In this document: positions 13,652 to 23,894 of the stretch, piece after piece
Layout: each line of letters starts with the position of its first letter
Numbering within the stretch: the stretch's first letter is position 1
The notes under the pieces: model-generated
What the model was told of the DNA's origin: nothing
What the model saw: only the letters and a program-made list of their open reading frames with translations
Databases searched by the model: none
From: Dipteronia dyeriana
Taxonomy: Eukaryota > Streptophyta > Magnoliopsida > Sapindales > Sapindaceae
DNA length: 64,000 nucleotides
NCBI GenBank assembly: GCA_032871835.1
Contig: CM065299.1
Location: 94,905,152-94,969,151 of the forward strand
Reading direction: 5' to 3'
Program-made: the position numbers and the translations under genes

Positions 13652-13705
13652 GTAGGGCAGGCCCTAAGCCTGGACTAGAGGGGCAGTCACCCAAGGCCCA
13701 CCTTT
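13652..13705. mobile_element. possible hAT-type transposon terminus
   Basis: A G+C-rich block begins AGGGCAGGCCCTAAGCC and ends near CCCAAGGCCCACC, inside otherwise A+T-rich DNA. It resembles the CAGGGCCGG-type ends of plant hAT elements. No partner end or target duplication was identified, so this is a weak call. Confidence 0.3.
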
Positions 13706-14636
13706 GAAAACAATAAATACATCTCAATTTACATATAATGAATTATGGGTTTAATAAATATTTTGTGGACAAATGGACCAATATTATTTGTTTTAAAACA
13801 AGTTAAATATAATTAAAAAAAAAAAGACCCAATTCATTTATTTGTAATCAGATCATTTTATCTAGTTTTATAGGGTTTTAAACTTTCAATTTATCATCTT
13901 GATCATTATTTAGTGATTAATGGATCTATTTTAAAGATTCGTCCTGAACTTTTAAAATTTAATGTCTGTCCTGTTTACAAGGACTCAACTTGGAAGGGGT
14001 GAGACATTGGAACTTCTAAATAGCTGAGCCGCTATTGTGACGTTTCACTATAGAGGAGAGTATCCATAATGACCTTCACTATTTTTCTCGACTTGTTGAA
14101 GGGGAAAAATTGTGTTTGTCATGACTATCAGTTTAACATTATGAGTCAAGCTTGGAAGTCTTCAAAATTTAATATTGGGTAAAATAAATCAAAGAATAAA
14201 TCATTTTATGTATTAGAGAAGTTTATTGTTCAATAAAGAGGATTTGTTGAATGTTCAGTCAAATAAATAATAGTTCTGTCCCTTGATCAAAATTATTTTG
14301 TATGTTCAGCTTAATAAAAATAGTTTTAACTTTACGTATATGAATAATGTTAATTGAATATATATACAGATTTTACTTACAATGTTCAAATGTAATATTC
14401 CAGGTCAAAGTAAATGAATTTTCAAGGTTCAGATTAAGTATACATACTTAATTACCTGGGAATTGGTCGTGTCAGTAACCCTAGTAAATTCCTTGAAAAA
14501 GAGCTAAGTAGAATTAAATGCATGTTTTACTGCTAATAATTAAATATTGTTTACATCATTGTTCCATTCCATCACATCACTGCTCATAGTTACAGGTATT
14601 TACATCACTATCCCGTACAAATGTCACAGTATCGGA
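13706..14636. other. non-genic stretch
   Basis: No coding or RNA gene recognised; only decayed A+T-rich sequence, possibly the inside of an old transposon. Confidence 0.5.
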
Positions 14637-15215
14637 AACTTAACCTATCAATTTGGATTAATAAATTTGGTCAAACTATACATTTTTTCTTTTGGTTTAA
14701 GACTCTAAGGAAAATGATTCAAACTTTTGTAGTAAGATAAGTGATATCATCTCATATACGGCATGAATATTAATTATTTATATAAATTTTATGTCACATA
14801 ACACGAATTTAATGGTTCCAAGTATACATTATATATACTTAACCTATCAATTTGGATTAATAAATTTGGTCAAACTATACATTTAGCTTTTGGTTAAAGA
14901 CACTAAGGAAAATGATTCAAACTTTTGTAGTAAGATAAGTGATATCATCTCATAAACGGTATGAATATTAATTATTTATATAAATTTTATGTCACATAAC
15001 ACGAATTTAATGGTTCCAAGTATACATTATATATACTTAACCTATCAATTTGGATTAATAAATTTGGTCAAACTATACATTTTTTCTTTTGGTTTAAGAC
15101 TCTAAGGAAAATGATTCAAACTTTTGTAGTAAGATAAGTGATATCATCTCATATAAGGCATGAATATTAATTATTTTTATAAATTTTATGTCACATAACA
15201 CGAATTTAATGGTTC
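14637..15215. repeat. 198-bp tandem repeat, about three copies, abutting the pararetroviral sequence
   Basis: The block beginning AACCTATCAATTTGG recurs at 14642, 14841 and 15039 (periods 199 and 198 bp) with few differences, mainly a short deletion in copy 2. Each unit contains GATATCATCTCAT and ends in ACACGAATTTAATGGTTC. The third copy stops at about 15215, exactly where the caulimovirid reading frame begins. Confidence 0.92.
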
Positions 15216-16766
15216 TTCTTAGAAAACTCTAAAACTGCTGACAATTATATTGTCACACTGACTAGAAAACAAAATCAATTAAATTTTTTAAAGGAAGATT
15301 TGGTTTTTCAAAGACAAAAAGACAAATTGAAAGATCCATCTCTCCAAGAGAAAATAAAAGCTTTTAAAGAAAAATTAGAAAAAGAAGTATGTTTTTTTTT
15401 ACCAAATTCTTTTTGGGATAGGGAAAAACATGTTGTTACCCTTCCTTATACCAAAGACTTTAATGAAAAAGGAATCCCTACTAAGGCTAGCCCTATACAA
15501 ATGTCCTCTAATTTAATAGATTATTGCAAAAAGGAATTACAAGATTTACTTGATAAAAAATTAATCAGGCCTTCTAAATCACATTGGAGTTGTCCTGCTT
15601 TCTATGTTAAAAAAAATACAGAAATAGAAATAGGTGTCCCAAGATTAGTCATCAATTATAAGTCTTTAAATGATGCCTTGCAATGGATTAGATACCCCAT
15701 TCCAAACAAATCAGACTTATTAAAAAGACTTTATGATTCTATTATCTTCTCAAAGTTTGATATGAAATCAGGTTTCTGGCAAATCCAGATTGCTGAAAAA
15801 GACCGTTATAAAACAGCTTTCACTGCCCCTTTTGGACAATATGAATGGAATGTTATGCCTTTTGGCCTTAAAAATGTCCGTAGTGAATTTCAATGTATTA
15901 TGAATAATATATTCAATTATTATTCTGAATTTTCAATTGTTTATATAGATGATGTTCTGATATTTCCAAAAAACATTGACCAGCACTGGAAGCATTTAGA
16001 AATATTTTTTAAATCTGTTAAACATCATGGGCTAGTAGTTTCAGCCCCAAAAATTACTCTTTTTCAAACTGATATCAGATTTTTAGGACATAATATCAAA
16101 AGAGGAACTATTATCCCTATTCAAAGGAGTTTAGATTTTGCTGATAAATTTTCTGATGAAATAAAAGACAAAAAACAATTGCAAAGGTTTTTAGGATGTC
16201 TAAATTACATTTCCAATTTTTTCAAAGAACTTAGTATTATTTGTAGACCTCTTTTCCAGAGACTAAAAACAAATCCTCTTCCTAGGACCAGTGAACATAC
16301 TAAAGCCGTTCAACAAGTAAAAAATTATGTTAAAAAACTACCATGTATGACAATTTGCCACCCTACTGCCCCAAAAACTGTTGAAACTGATGCTTCAGAT
16401 ATTGGATATGGTGGTATTTTAAAACAAAATATTAATGACAAAGAATGCCTTGTTAGGTATGTTTCAGAATCCTGGAACGATACCCAAAAGAGATATTCGA
16501 CTATCAAAAAAGAAATATTAGCAATTGTTTTGACAATTCAAAAATTTCAAGATAATTTGATTAATTAAAAATTTGTTTTAAGAGTAGATTGCCAATCGGT
16601 AAAATTCATTTTGAAAAAAGATGTAAAAAATCTTGCCTCTAAACAAATATTTGCTAGATGGCAAGCCCTTTTATCTGCTTTTGATTTTGATATTGAATAT
16701 ATTAAAGGGTCAGACAACAGTCTCCCAGATTTTCTGACCAGAGAATTTTTACAGGGTGACAAATGA
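15216..16766 (+). pseudogene. endogenous caulimovirid polymerase fragment (reverse transcriptase-RNase H)
   Basis: The frame is open from about 15216 to a TAA at 16566-16568, then resumes in the same frame to a TGA at 16764-16766. It holds a reverse transcriptase with the finger block around RLVINYKSLND, the YIDDVLIF active site near 15940-15965 and a thumb/connection region. An RNase H domain follows with VETDAS near 16382 and KKEILAI near 16506. The stop falls inside the RNase H domain, so the enzyme would be cut short. The upstream part of the polyprotein (movement, coat, protease) is absent because the tandem repeat at 15215 cuts it off. In caulimovirids this region copies pregenomic RNA into DNA. 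The layout, with a further ORF downstream, best suits florendoviruses; the genus is inference. It is a dead, truncated endogenous copy. Confidence 0.9.
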
Positions 16767-18223
16767 CAAGTTTAAACAGAGGGCGTGGTGGCCGAAGCCC
16801 TGGTGGCAGAGGCTCCATTAGACCTGAATCATCTGACAAAAGCATATCATCTGACAAAAGCATCGACTTATCAATATCGACTTATCATTCCTCCCCAAGA
16901 GGGAGCCATAAAGACAAATATGCAATCTCCCTAATATCTCAGCCCAGATCACCCCATAAACTACCTATCCAATTCCCTCATTTGCCTCCTGCTGGGCCTT
17001 CCTCTAGTAGAAGCCCAAGTCAAAGCCCTATTCATACAACAAATACTTTTTCTCCTTTGACAAGTGATATCAGCTCTTTTAGAACCATTACTTCATCCAA
17101 AATCAACCCTCATTCTATTAAACAAGAAAAATTATTAGCCCATACACAGAGCTCCCAATCAGCCTTACCAATCATAAATTACCCGACTTATTCTTACATC
17201 AACAAACCTTTCTTTGATCGGTTTTGTGCTATAGAAGAATGTTTTCTTCTTGACCAATATTTTAAGGAGCCTAAAAAACTTGCGGATGTTATTATTAACC
17301 CGCTGTTTGGCAGGATTCCTGAAGACTTATCTAAGAGACATGTATTTTATGAATTCATTTAGGTTGACACTGATTCAATTTTTATATCAGACGTTTTTGA
17401 TAAAATAGACAAAGAAAAACTCATTTTCAGAAAAATAAAGATTTGTAAAATCATTTCCCTTGAACAATGGGGTGGTGACCCCAATTCTACTAGAAATTTC
17501 AGTAGAATTTTTCATATATCTGATTTTTCCTACTGGGATTATATTGATGCATGGACTAAATTTCTTTACGGACAAAACCCAGAGAATTCCCTTTCCTGGT
17601 TTATCTATTTTGACAAAAACTTTAAAAGCGCCCTACCAATTTGGTTTCTTGAATGGTGGGATAAATTTGAACCTATCATTGAATTTTTACCGGCTCAGGT
17701 TAAGGAAGGCTATTCCTTTTGGGTTGCTAACCTTAACAAGCCTTATGATTGGGAAATTTGCCTAGACTTATTCTTATTTTTTGTAAATTTTAATTTAACA
17801 TGGATCCTTATACTAGAATATGCGATCCAAGATAAAATTATTGGAAATGCCAAGGTTTCGTATTTTGGAAGACAAATAAAGATCAAATGGTGGAGTGGGA
17901 TGAATCTCACCAACCTTGGAAAAGAAAGAGTGACCAAATGGTTCAGTGACAATCCTTCTCTCCACAACAAAATTCCAGACCAATCAGGCTTCTTAATGGC
18001 CAAATCTCAGAATCAGGCTAGGATTGCTGCTGCATCCATACCTGAGGAATTAATGAAGATAGTAGAAGAAATGAAGAATTCTATGTTCAGTATTTCTCAG
18101 GCTGGCACCAATTCTGAAAAAAGTGACAAAGACAATGATGATGACAATAATGATGACAATAATGATGACAATTATGCTTTTGACAGCGAGGATCCAACTA
18201 CTTTCTTTGGTCACGATCCATAA
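16763..18223 (+). pseudogene. endogenous caulimovirid second ORF, function unknown, one in-frame stop
   Basis: The ATG at 16763 overlaps the polymerase TGA in an ATGA arrangement. The frame has one TAG at 17360-17362 and is otherwise open to a TAA at 18221-18223, about 487 codons. The N-terminal part is basic, Gly/Arg- and then Ser/Pro-rich (starting MTSLNRGRGGRSPGGRG). The middle is aromatic-rich, with WWDKF and WWSGM near 17660 and 17890. The C-terminus is an Asp/Asn-rich acidic tail at about 18130-18185. I recognise no known domain. A protein of unknown function downstream of the polymerase is known from florendoviruses, and position is the main reason for the call. The single stop points to modest decay. 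Confidence 0.7.
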
Positions 18224-18255
18224 TCTATGCTTTACTTATTAACCATGGTTTGCCG

Positions 18256-18432
18256 ACAAAAGTAACCAGAGTTAGACAAAAGCAACCAGAGTTAGACAAA
18301 AGTAACCAGAGTTGCCGACAAAAGTAACCAAAGTTAGACAAAAGTAACCAGGGTTATTTGACCACAGTTTATCTGCCGACAAAAGTAACCAGAGTTTATT
18401 GACCATGGTTTGTCGACAATATAACCAGGGTT
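18256..18432 (+). repeat. seven reiterated elements upstream of the viral TATA box
   Basis: The core ACAAAAGTAACCAGAGTT occurs seven times with small changes (GCAACC, CCAAAG, CCAGGG), spaced about 20-50 bp and ending 12 bp before the TATA box. Some copies are preceded by GCCG. Reiterated upstream boxes suggest enhancer-like transcription-factor sites; no factor is assigned. Confidence 0.85.
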
Positions 18433-18443
18433 ACTTTTCCCTC

Positions 18444-18450
18444 TATAAAT
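18444..18450 (+). promoter_or_regulatory. TATA box of the endogenous pararetrovirus
   Basis: CTCTATAAATA, the common caulimovirid TATA form, placed just downstream of the reiterated boxes. Expected RNA start is near 18475. Confidence 0.8.
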
Positions 18451-18569
18451 ATGTTTTATTTGCTCTGATCAAGGTAGACTCAGTTTTTTCAAAATTTAAG
18501 TTCATATCAAATGCTCTGCAAAGCATAACTTTCCTCTCTTATTCCCACTCTGTAAATTTCTGAATCATA

Positions 18570-18575
18570 AATAAA
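18570..18575 (+). terminator. poly(A) signal in the viral leader
   Basis: AATAAA about 95 nt downstream of the expected transcript start. In this family the signal is skipped on first passage and used after a full turn, which gives a redundant transcript. Confidence 0.6.
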
Positions 18576-18721
18576 GTTTATACTTATTTCTGGAAATCAT
18601 CTATTGCTGTCAGACTATTACTGTTATCACTGTAAGCAACTATTCATTCATTTCTTTCATGATTCATTATTGTTTTCTGGTCTGAGTATATAGGCTGGAA
18701 ACCCTGACCTATCCGTAAGCG

Positions 18722-19053
18722 GTTGTATTATACCGAATAGGATAAACTTGTGGCAAAACAACGCCACGTACTTGTTTGGACCGTTGTTTAATTATTAATT
18801 CATCTTATCTTTTAATATTCTGTTATGTTCTTAGAATTGTTATATATTATCCTCTGCATTCTATTTTATATTATCTTGCTCCGTTTTGTTGTATTATACC
18901 GAATAGGATAAACTTGTGGTAAAACAACGCCACGTACTTGTTTGGACCATTGTTTAATTATTAATTCATCTTATCTTTTAATATTCTGTTATGTTCTTAG
19001 AATTGTTATATATTATCCTCTGCATTCTATTTTATATTATCTTGCTCCGTTTT
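18722..19053 (+). repeat. 166-bp tandem duplication ending at the primer site
   Basis: Copy 1 (18722-18887) and copy 2 (18888-19053) are nearly identical, with only two base differences seen (a C/T near TTGTGG and a G/A near TTGGACC). Copy 2 ends at the first T of the primer-binding site, while copy 1 runs straight back into the start of copy 2. Confidence 0.92.
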
Positions 19054-19064
19054 GGTATCAGAGC
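19053..19064 (+). promoter_or_regulatory. tRNA-Met primer-binding site of the pararetrovirus
   Basis: TGGTATCAGAGC, complementary to the 3' end of plant initiator tRNA-Met, on the coding strand of the viral copy and downstream of its TATA box. Confidence 0.93.
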
Positions 19065-19224
19065 CTTGAGGCTTGTTGAAGAAGACCTATAGTTTATTAT
19101 TTCTAGGTGCAAAAGTCAGTAGATCTAAGGGTGTTTTCCGTTTGCTAGAGTGATGTAGGTTGTTGGCTCGTTGATCAGGCTGTGAGTCAAAACCTATGGT
19201 TATAGACTATTCATCTTCTTTATC

Positions 19225-20012
19225 ATGTCTGCAAGTAGTTCCAGACTCGGGATTGAGCCCGATGATATTAATAGTTGCACTGGACAATCTGTAACTAATT
19301 TTGAGACAAACTGGGATGACAAAGACTTGATAAATTGACAATTACCCAATATCCAACAAAATAGTATTTATAAAAAGAAACTTTTGGATTTCAGAACACT
19401 ATTGGGTCAAAAGACCAAAGAAATTAATGTTAAATTTCAAAATAATACTTTTTCGACAAATCTTTTAAATAAAAACAGTTTGACTCATTATAAAAAAAAT
19501 TGGTTTTAATGATCTACATATTGGTAGTGTCCAAGTAGGTGTAAAACCCCTTTCAAAGATTGGTTTAAATAATTCTTTATTAATTGTTTTAAGAGACAAA
19601 AGAATTACAGACTATAAAAAATCCATTCTTGGAATGACTGAAACATCTTTGACTTATGGACCTATTTATTTTCAAGTATATCCGAATTTTACAATTGCTT
19701 TAAACACTGATGAACATAAAGAAAAATGTTTGGTTATTGACATTCAAACCCACAATTATAAATTTCTTGAAAAATCTAGCCCTTATAAGCTAGTTTATAG
19801 AGTCCATTATCGTGTTTTAACCTCTGGACTTATACCTAGTTACATACCACCGACGATTCCTGCCGGCCAGACTATATGTTTTAATACTTCACCATTCGTT
19901 AATGTTCTTGTTCCTGTTCCTGTCAAGTGGGAAAATATTAAATTCCCTGATGACTGGGTAAAGGAAAAGGTTGACCAACCTTCTTATAAACCGCCTATGA
20001 GAAATCTCCATG
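19225..20012 (+). pseudogene. endogenous caulimovirid polyprotein start with 30K-type movement protein domain
   Basis: An ATG at 19225 opens a frame that stops at 19336-19338. A homologous-looking frame reopens after an A run near 19495-19500 and stays open to the junction near 20010. The readable part resembles a 30K-superfamily movement protein: a beta-strand-rich core, LRDKRITDYKKSILG just before 19634, then Y-x-V-x-Y and proline-rich segments (YIPPTIPAG near 19840). Such proteins enlarge plasmodesmata for cell-to-cell spread. This copy is broken by at least one stop and one frameshift and lacks everything after the movement domain. Its position downstream of the intergenic region shows that it is the start of the next genome unit. 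Confidence 0.75.
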
Positions 20013-20330
20013 TGTGTTTTTCGCTCACGGCTGCTTTGTTTCGTGGTATATTGTTTGCCGTGGATTCGGGCATACGGGCTTTCCCTGCTATTGTGGAGTC
20101 AGATGCGAAAATTGTGATAGATCTTATGAATTTGGGTGTGATTCTAGCTGCTAATATTGGGGTGATTATTGATGATATCCTCTCATTAATTAGTTGTAAT
20201 TCTATTATTGTTTCTTTTGTTCCCGAAAAAGTGAATTTAGTCGTTCATAATCTTACCAAGTTGGGGCTATATATCTTCCGAGGAAGATAGTTTTTGGATG
20301 GAGTCTTGGCCTCTCTGAGTGGAGCTTAGT
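20013..20330 (+). pseudogene. LINE-type RNase H (RVT_3-like) domain fragment
   Basis: The frame of the movement domain continues without a stop into a different sequence: ALFRGILFAVDSGIRAFP, AIVESDAKIVIDLMN and NLVVHNLTKLGLYI. This matches the plant RNase H-like domain found at the end of many LINE reverse transcriptases and in free-standing plant RNase H-like genes: the VESDA motif, then an H-N-L-A/T-K-L motif. It ends at a TAG at 20288-20290, and similar sequence (SFWMESWPL) follows. The N-terminal half of the domain is missing. The in-frame join to viral sequence looks accidental. Confidence 0.7.
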
Positions 20331-20637
20331 CCATGTTGATGTGTTAACATAGTTTGTGTTCTTCCTTAATTAAGGATTTCTTTTTCTAATACACACAATT
20401 GTTTCTTCTCAAATGCATAAAGCCTCCGAGTATGAGACATCTTCATACAAATGTAAATTGACATTCGACACAAATTAACAATTTTTTTTGAAGTATTACA
20501 ACGATTACAATGGGATGAAGTTATTTCCCTTTTTAAAGTCGAATCATGAAATTATTATTCACTACCATTAGCATTTTCATTGTCGAGTCTATTGCTAGTG
20601 GCATCGACCTTGAGATTGGCTATTTTAGATACTATAA
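20331..20637. other. non-genic stretch
   Basis: Short A+T-rich sequence between the RNase H fragment and a MITE end; no feature recognised. Confidence 0.5.
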
Positions 20638-20826
20638 GGGCGTGTCTTGTAAGCATTTTTCATTTGCTGTTTTTTAAAAATAAAAATAAAAATAAAAATA
20701 ATAATAAAAAAACAGTATTTTTGGTTTCACTTTCGAAATCCAAAAACATGTATGGTGATATATACTGAAAGTTGTATTTTGAAAATGAAAATTAGAAAAT
20801 GCGTCCGATAGATTAACTGAAAACTA
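20638..20826. mobile_element. left-end fragment of the inverted-repeat MITE family
   Basis: TAA at 20635-20637 is followed by GGGCGTGTCTTGTAAGC, an A-rich spacer and a TTGAAAATGAAAA/GATAGATTAACTGAAAACTATC block. It matches the left arm of the element at 25894. The right half is missing. Confidence 0.75.
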
Positions 20827-20875
20827 TCTTATTTCACTAGTTATATCATATACATTCACATAACTGATTACATAC

Positions 20876-21781
20876 TATTAGCGAACAAACGTCACTACGT
20901 GGAAGCGTTGCCGGATAGAATACAAACAAATAATAACAAAAGAAGAATACTAAGGAAGAGAAAATAAATCCAAACCACAACACAACGATTTTTAAGTGGA
21001 AACACTAAATCAGGGAGAAAACCACGGCCGTCAAGACGACAAAAGAAAAATCTAGTATATAGAAAATTTTTACATCCACACACTCAGGCTTACCTCTTTT
21101 CTAATACACAAACTCAATTACACCCCAATGCTCTATTGAGATCTCTCTTAATTTTCTAATTTTAATCCACACCCAATAGCCCAGCTATTATGGTCTATTT
21201 ATATGAATTACAAGAAGTTTAAGATAAAAGGAAATCCTACTCCTATACATAAAAGAATTACTTGTTCCGTATAAATACTATTTCCTATTTATGACTAGTC
21301 TTCTTGTTAATGAGAAATCATTTTCCTTTAGGTACAAGACTTTCATATTCTTTATGAAGACAAACTCTTTATCATTTTCTAATAAACACAAGAAACTCCA
21401 AAAGAAAATTTTTCATATTTTCATGCAACGTTCCTAATTTGGGTAAAATTCACTGTTACCGCGGTTCAGGTTGCGGTTTGCAACCCGCACCCTACACTGT
21501 GGAAAGCCACTAAAGTCCACTGTACAAAATACCACGGTTGGTGTCTTTTCCTTCGCAGCGGTCTACACCATGTTGATCCCATTGGAGTTAACCGCTCCTA
21601 ACATTGCGGTCTCTGCGCCTTGTCGGTTCCTTTCGGAATTTGTTTCTTCAATTCTTCTTTGGTCTTCAAGCATCCCTCTAACACAATCTTCTACTTCCAA
21701 ACATATCTCACGTCTCCAGGAAGTATCCGCATTGGTTGAATCCCGTTTGGTGACCATTGGGAATACGAGCTATATCTAACA
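20876..21781 (-). repeat. 3' LTR of the gag-only copia element
   Basis: 906 bp. On the plus strand it starts TATTAGCGAACAAAC (terminal TG changed to TA) and ends GCTATATCTAACA. It is homologous to 22970-23889 along its length, with scattered substitutions and indels that suggest an old insertion. Confidence 0.92.
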
Positions 21782-21791
21782 ATCCTCCCTT
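21782..21791 (-). promoter_or_regulatory. polypurine tract of the copia element
   Basis: AAGGGAGGAT on the minus strand, touching the 3' LTR. Purine tracts here prime plus-strand DNA synthesis. Confidence 0.8.
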
Positions 21792-22110
21792 ATGGCGAGA
21801 ATTCCCAACAAAACTTTCATCCACAGCTACGACTCTCATCATCGAGAATTAACATACCCACCACGAGGTATAACCACTAAAGAACTTCCATTCCAAGATT
21901 TCACCGGCACATATCGAAATTTACCTTACTGAAAATTACGGTGCAACTTCTCACGTTAGGTTCCTAGGGAGTTCGTTCAGCCATCGACATCCACCACACA
22001 CCTTGCATCACTTCCTAACCAATGCCCGTGTGCAATTGTGGACCCGTTATCAGTAACACATCATCTTTCATGGCAACTAGTGATCATACCTTGGGGATGT
22101 TTATGCCCCT

Positions 22111-22955
22111 TTAGAGGGTATCACTATAGTCCTCAAAAGAGGTGATTGTTGGATCTCCATCTTTAGAGCCTTTAGCCGCATTTATCTTCTTATTTTGACA
22201 ATCCTTCATTATATGTCCAGAATGTCCACATCCCCAGCAAATGTCTTTTCTTTTAAAGCCTCCCTTCTTGTCAACCAAAAGAGTAGAGTTATCATAAGAT
22301 TTACTTTTGCTCTTTAGCATTCGTTCCTCAGTGATTAGTTTGTTCGCCACATCTCCAAAACATATGGTGGAACTCCCATGCATCAACATTGGCTTCATGT
22401 GCATATAGGACGGTGGAAGGGACCAGATGAGTCTTAATCCTTTGTCTTCTTCGTTAATTTTTACTCCAATTGACTCTAATTCGGAAACTATTTCATTGAG
22501 CACTTCTAGATTATCGAAAACTTTCGTACCTTTAGTCATCTACAGCATGTGAAATTGCTCCTTCAGATAGAATTAGTTACAGGCGGTTTTTGCTTGATAC
22601 AATTCTTCAAGCCTCTCCCAATGTTTTTTGCTGAATATGTTTCATGAATATTTACAAGAACACTCTTGGCTAGGCTCAATCGTATCGCACGTGCAACCCT
22701 CTCATTCTAATCCTCCCAATCATCATCGCTCGTCACAGGTTTTCTAGAACTAGTACCAGTTGTTTCTTTACTAGAATCTCTAGAGTCTTCAGGGCTCGCA
22801 ATTGATTTGCCCTTCAACACCTTGTGTAAACCGTACTGGTTTAGTAAATCTTTGACTTGAACTTGCCACAAGCCGAAGTTAATCTTTCCGTTGAACTTCT
22901 CAATCTCATTATTTTTACCATAACAGTTTGTTAAGGCCACTATCAAGCAACCAGG
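22111..22955 (-). pseudogene. copia gag polyprotein, broken
   Basis: Pieces of one gag gene lie in order on the minus strand. The N-terminal block (about 22900-22710) carries EIEKFNGKINFGLWQVQVKD and HKVLKGK. A central block with stops and frameshifts follows (about 22700-22540). A UBN2-like block then reads KINEEDKGLRLIWSLPPSY, and a CCHC zinc knuckle CWGCGHSGHIMKDC lies near 22240-22195. Gag packages the element RNA into virus-like particles. Nothing like the protease DSGA motif or RT follows. At least two disabling changes are visible. Confidence 0.88.
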
Positions 22956-22967
22956 GCTCTGATACCA
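22956..22967 (-). promoter_or_regulatory. tRNA-Met primer-binding site of the copia element
   Basis: TGGTATCAGAGC on the minus strand, two bases from the 5' LTR end, the usual copia primer site. Confidence 0.93.
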
Positions 22968-22969
22968 AT

Positions 22970-23889
22970 TGTTAGCGAACAAACATCACCATGCAGAAAG
23001 GTTGTCGGATAGAACACTAACAAACAATAGCAAAAGAAGAATATTAAGGAAGAGAAATAAATCCAAACCACAACACAACGATTTTTACTTGGAAACCCTA
23101 AGGGAGAAAACCACGACCGTCAAGATGATAAAAGAAGTTCCAATATGTAAAAAATTGTTACATCCATACACTCAAGATTCTCTCTTTTCTAATACACCAA
23201 ACCTAATTACACCTAATGCTCTCTTGAGATCTCTCTTGATTTGCTAATTTTACTTCACACCTAATAGCCTAGCTATTATGATTTATTTATATGAATTACA
23301 GGAAGATTAAGATAAAAGAAAATCCTACTCTTATACATACAAGAATTACTTGTTCCACATAAATACTATTTTTTATTTAAGAAAAGTCTTTTTGTTAAGA
23401 AGAAATCATTTTCCTTCAGGTACATGACTTTTATATCCTTTATGAAGACAAACTGTTTTTCCTTTTTCGATAAATACAAGAACTTTCAGAAGAAAACTTT
23501 TCCTATTTTCATGCAACATTCTTGATCTGGGTAAAATTCACCGTTACCGCTGTTCAGGTCACGGTTTGCAACCCATGCCTTACATAGTGAAAAGCCACTG
23601 AAGTCCACTACACAGAATACCGAGGATGGTGTCTTTGCCTCCACCACGGTCTACACCGCGTTGATCTCACTGGAGTTGACCGCTCCCTATGTTGCGGTCT
23701 ATGCGCCTTGTCCGCACCGCAGTCCACGCCGCGATTCTTTCCAGAATTTGTTTATTCAATTCTTCTTTAGTCTTTAAGCATCCCTCAAACACGATCTCCT
23801 ACTTCCAAACATATCCCATGTCTCCAGAAAGTCTTTGTATTGGATAAATCCTATTTGGTAACCATTGAGAATGCGAGCCATATCTCGCA
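22970..23889 (-). repeat. 5' LTR of the gag-only copia element
   Basis: 920 bp. On the plus strand it starts TGTTAGCGAACAAAC and ends CATATCTCGCA, keeping TG...CA termini. It matches 20876-21781. Confidence 0.92.
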
Positions 23890-23894
23890 CATAT

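Larger units (their letters stand above)
18224..19224 (+). promoter_or_regulatory. caulimovirid intergenic region: promoter, leader, poly(A) signal and primer site
   Basis: This is the only long non-coding block of the viral copy. In order it has seven reiterations of an 18-bp element (18256-18432), a TATA box (18444-18450), an AATAAA (18570-18575), a 166-bp tandem duplication (18722-19053) and a tRNA-Met primer site (19053-19064). TATA, then poly(A) signal about 100 nt past the expected RNA start, then primer site is the standard order for a terminally redundant pregenomic RNA of caulimovirids. Confidence 0.85.
20876..23889 (-). mobile_element. copia-type LTR retrotransposon with gag only (non-autonomous, TR-GAG-like)
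   Basis: Two LTRs in the same orientation (20876-21781 and 22970-23889) bound only 1188 bp. On the minus strand the order is 5' LTR, primer site matching initiator tRNA-Met, a broken gag with zinc knuckle, a short unassigned stretch, an AAGGGAGGAT polypurine tract and the 3' LTR. No protease, integrase or reverse transcriptase is present. The flanks are CATAC (20871-20875) and CATAT (23890-23894), a near-perfect 5-bp target duplication, so the unit inserted as a whole. The element would need enzymes from a related copia element to move. Confidence 0.9.
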
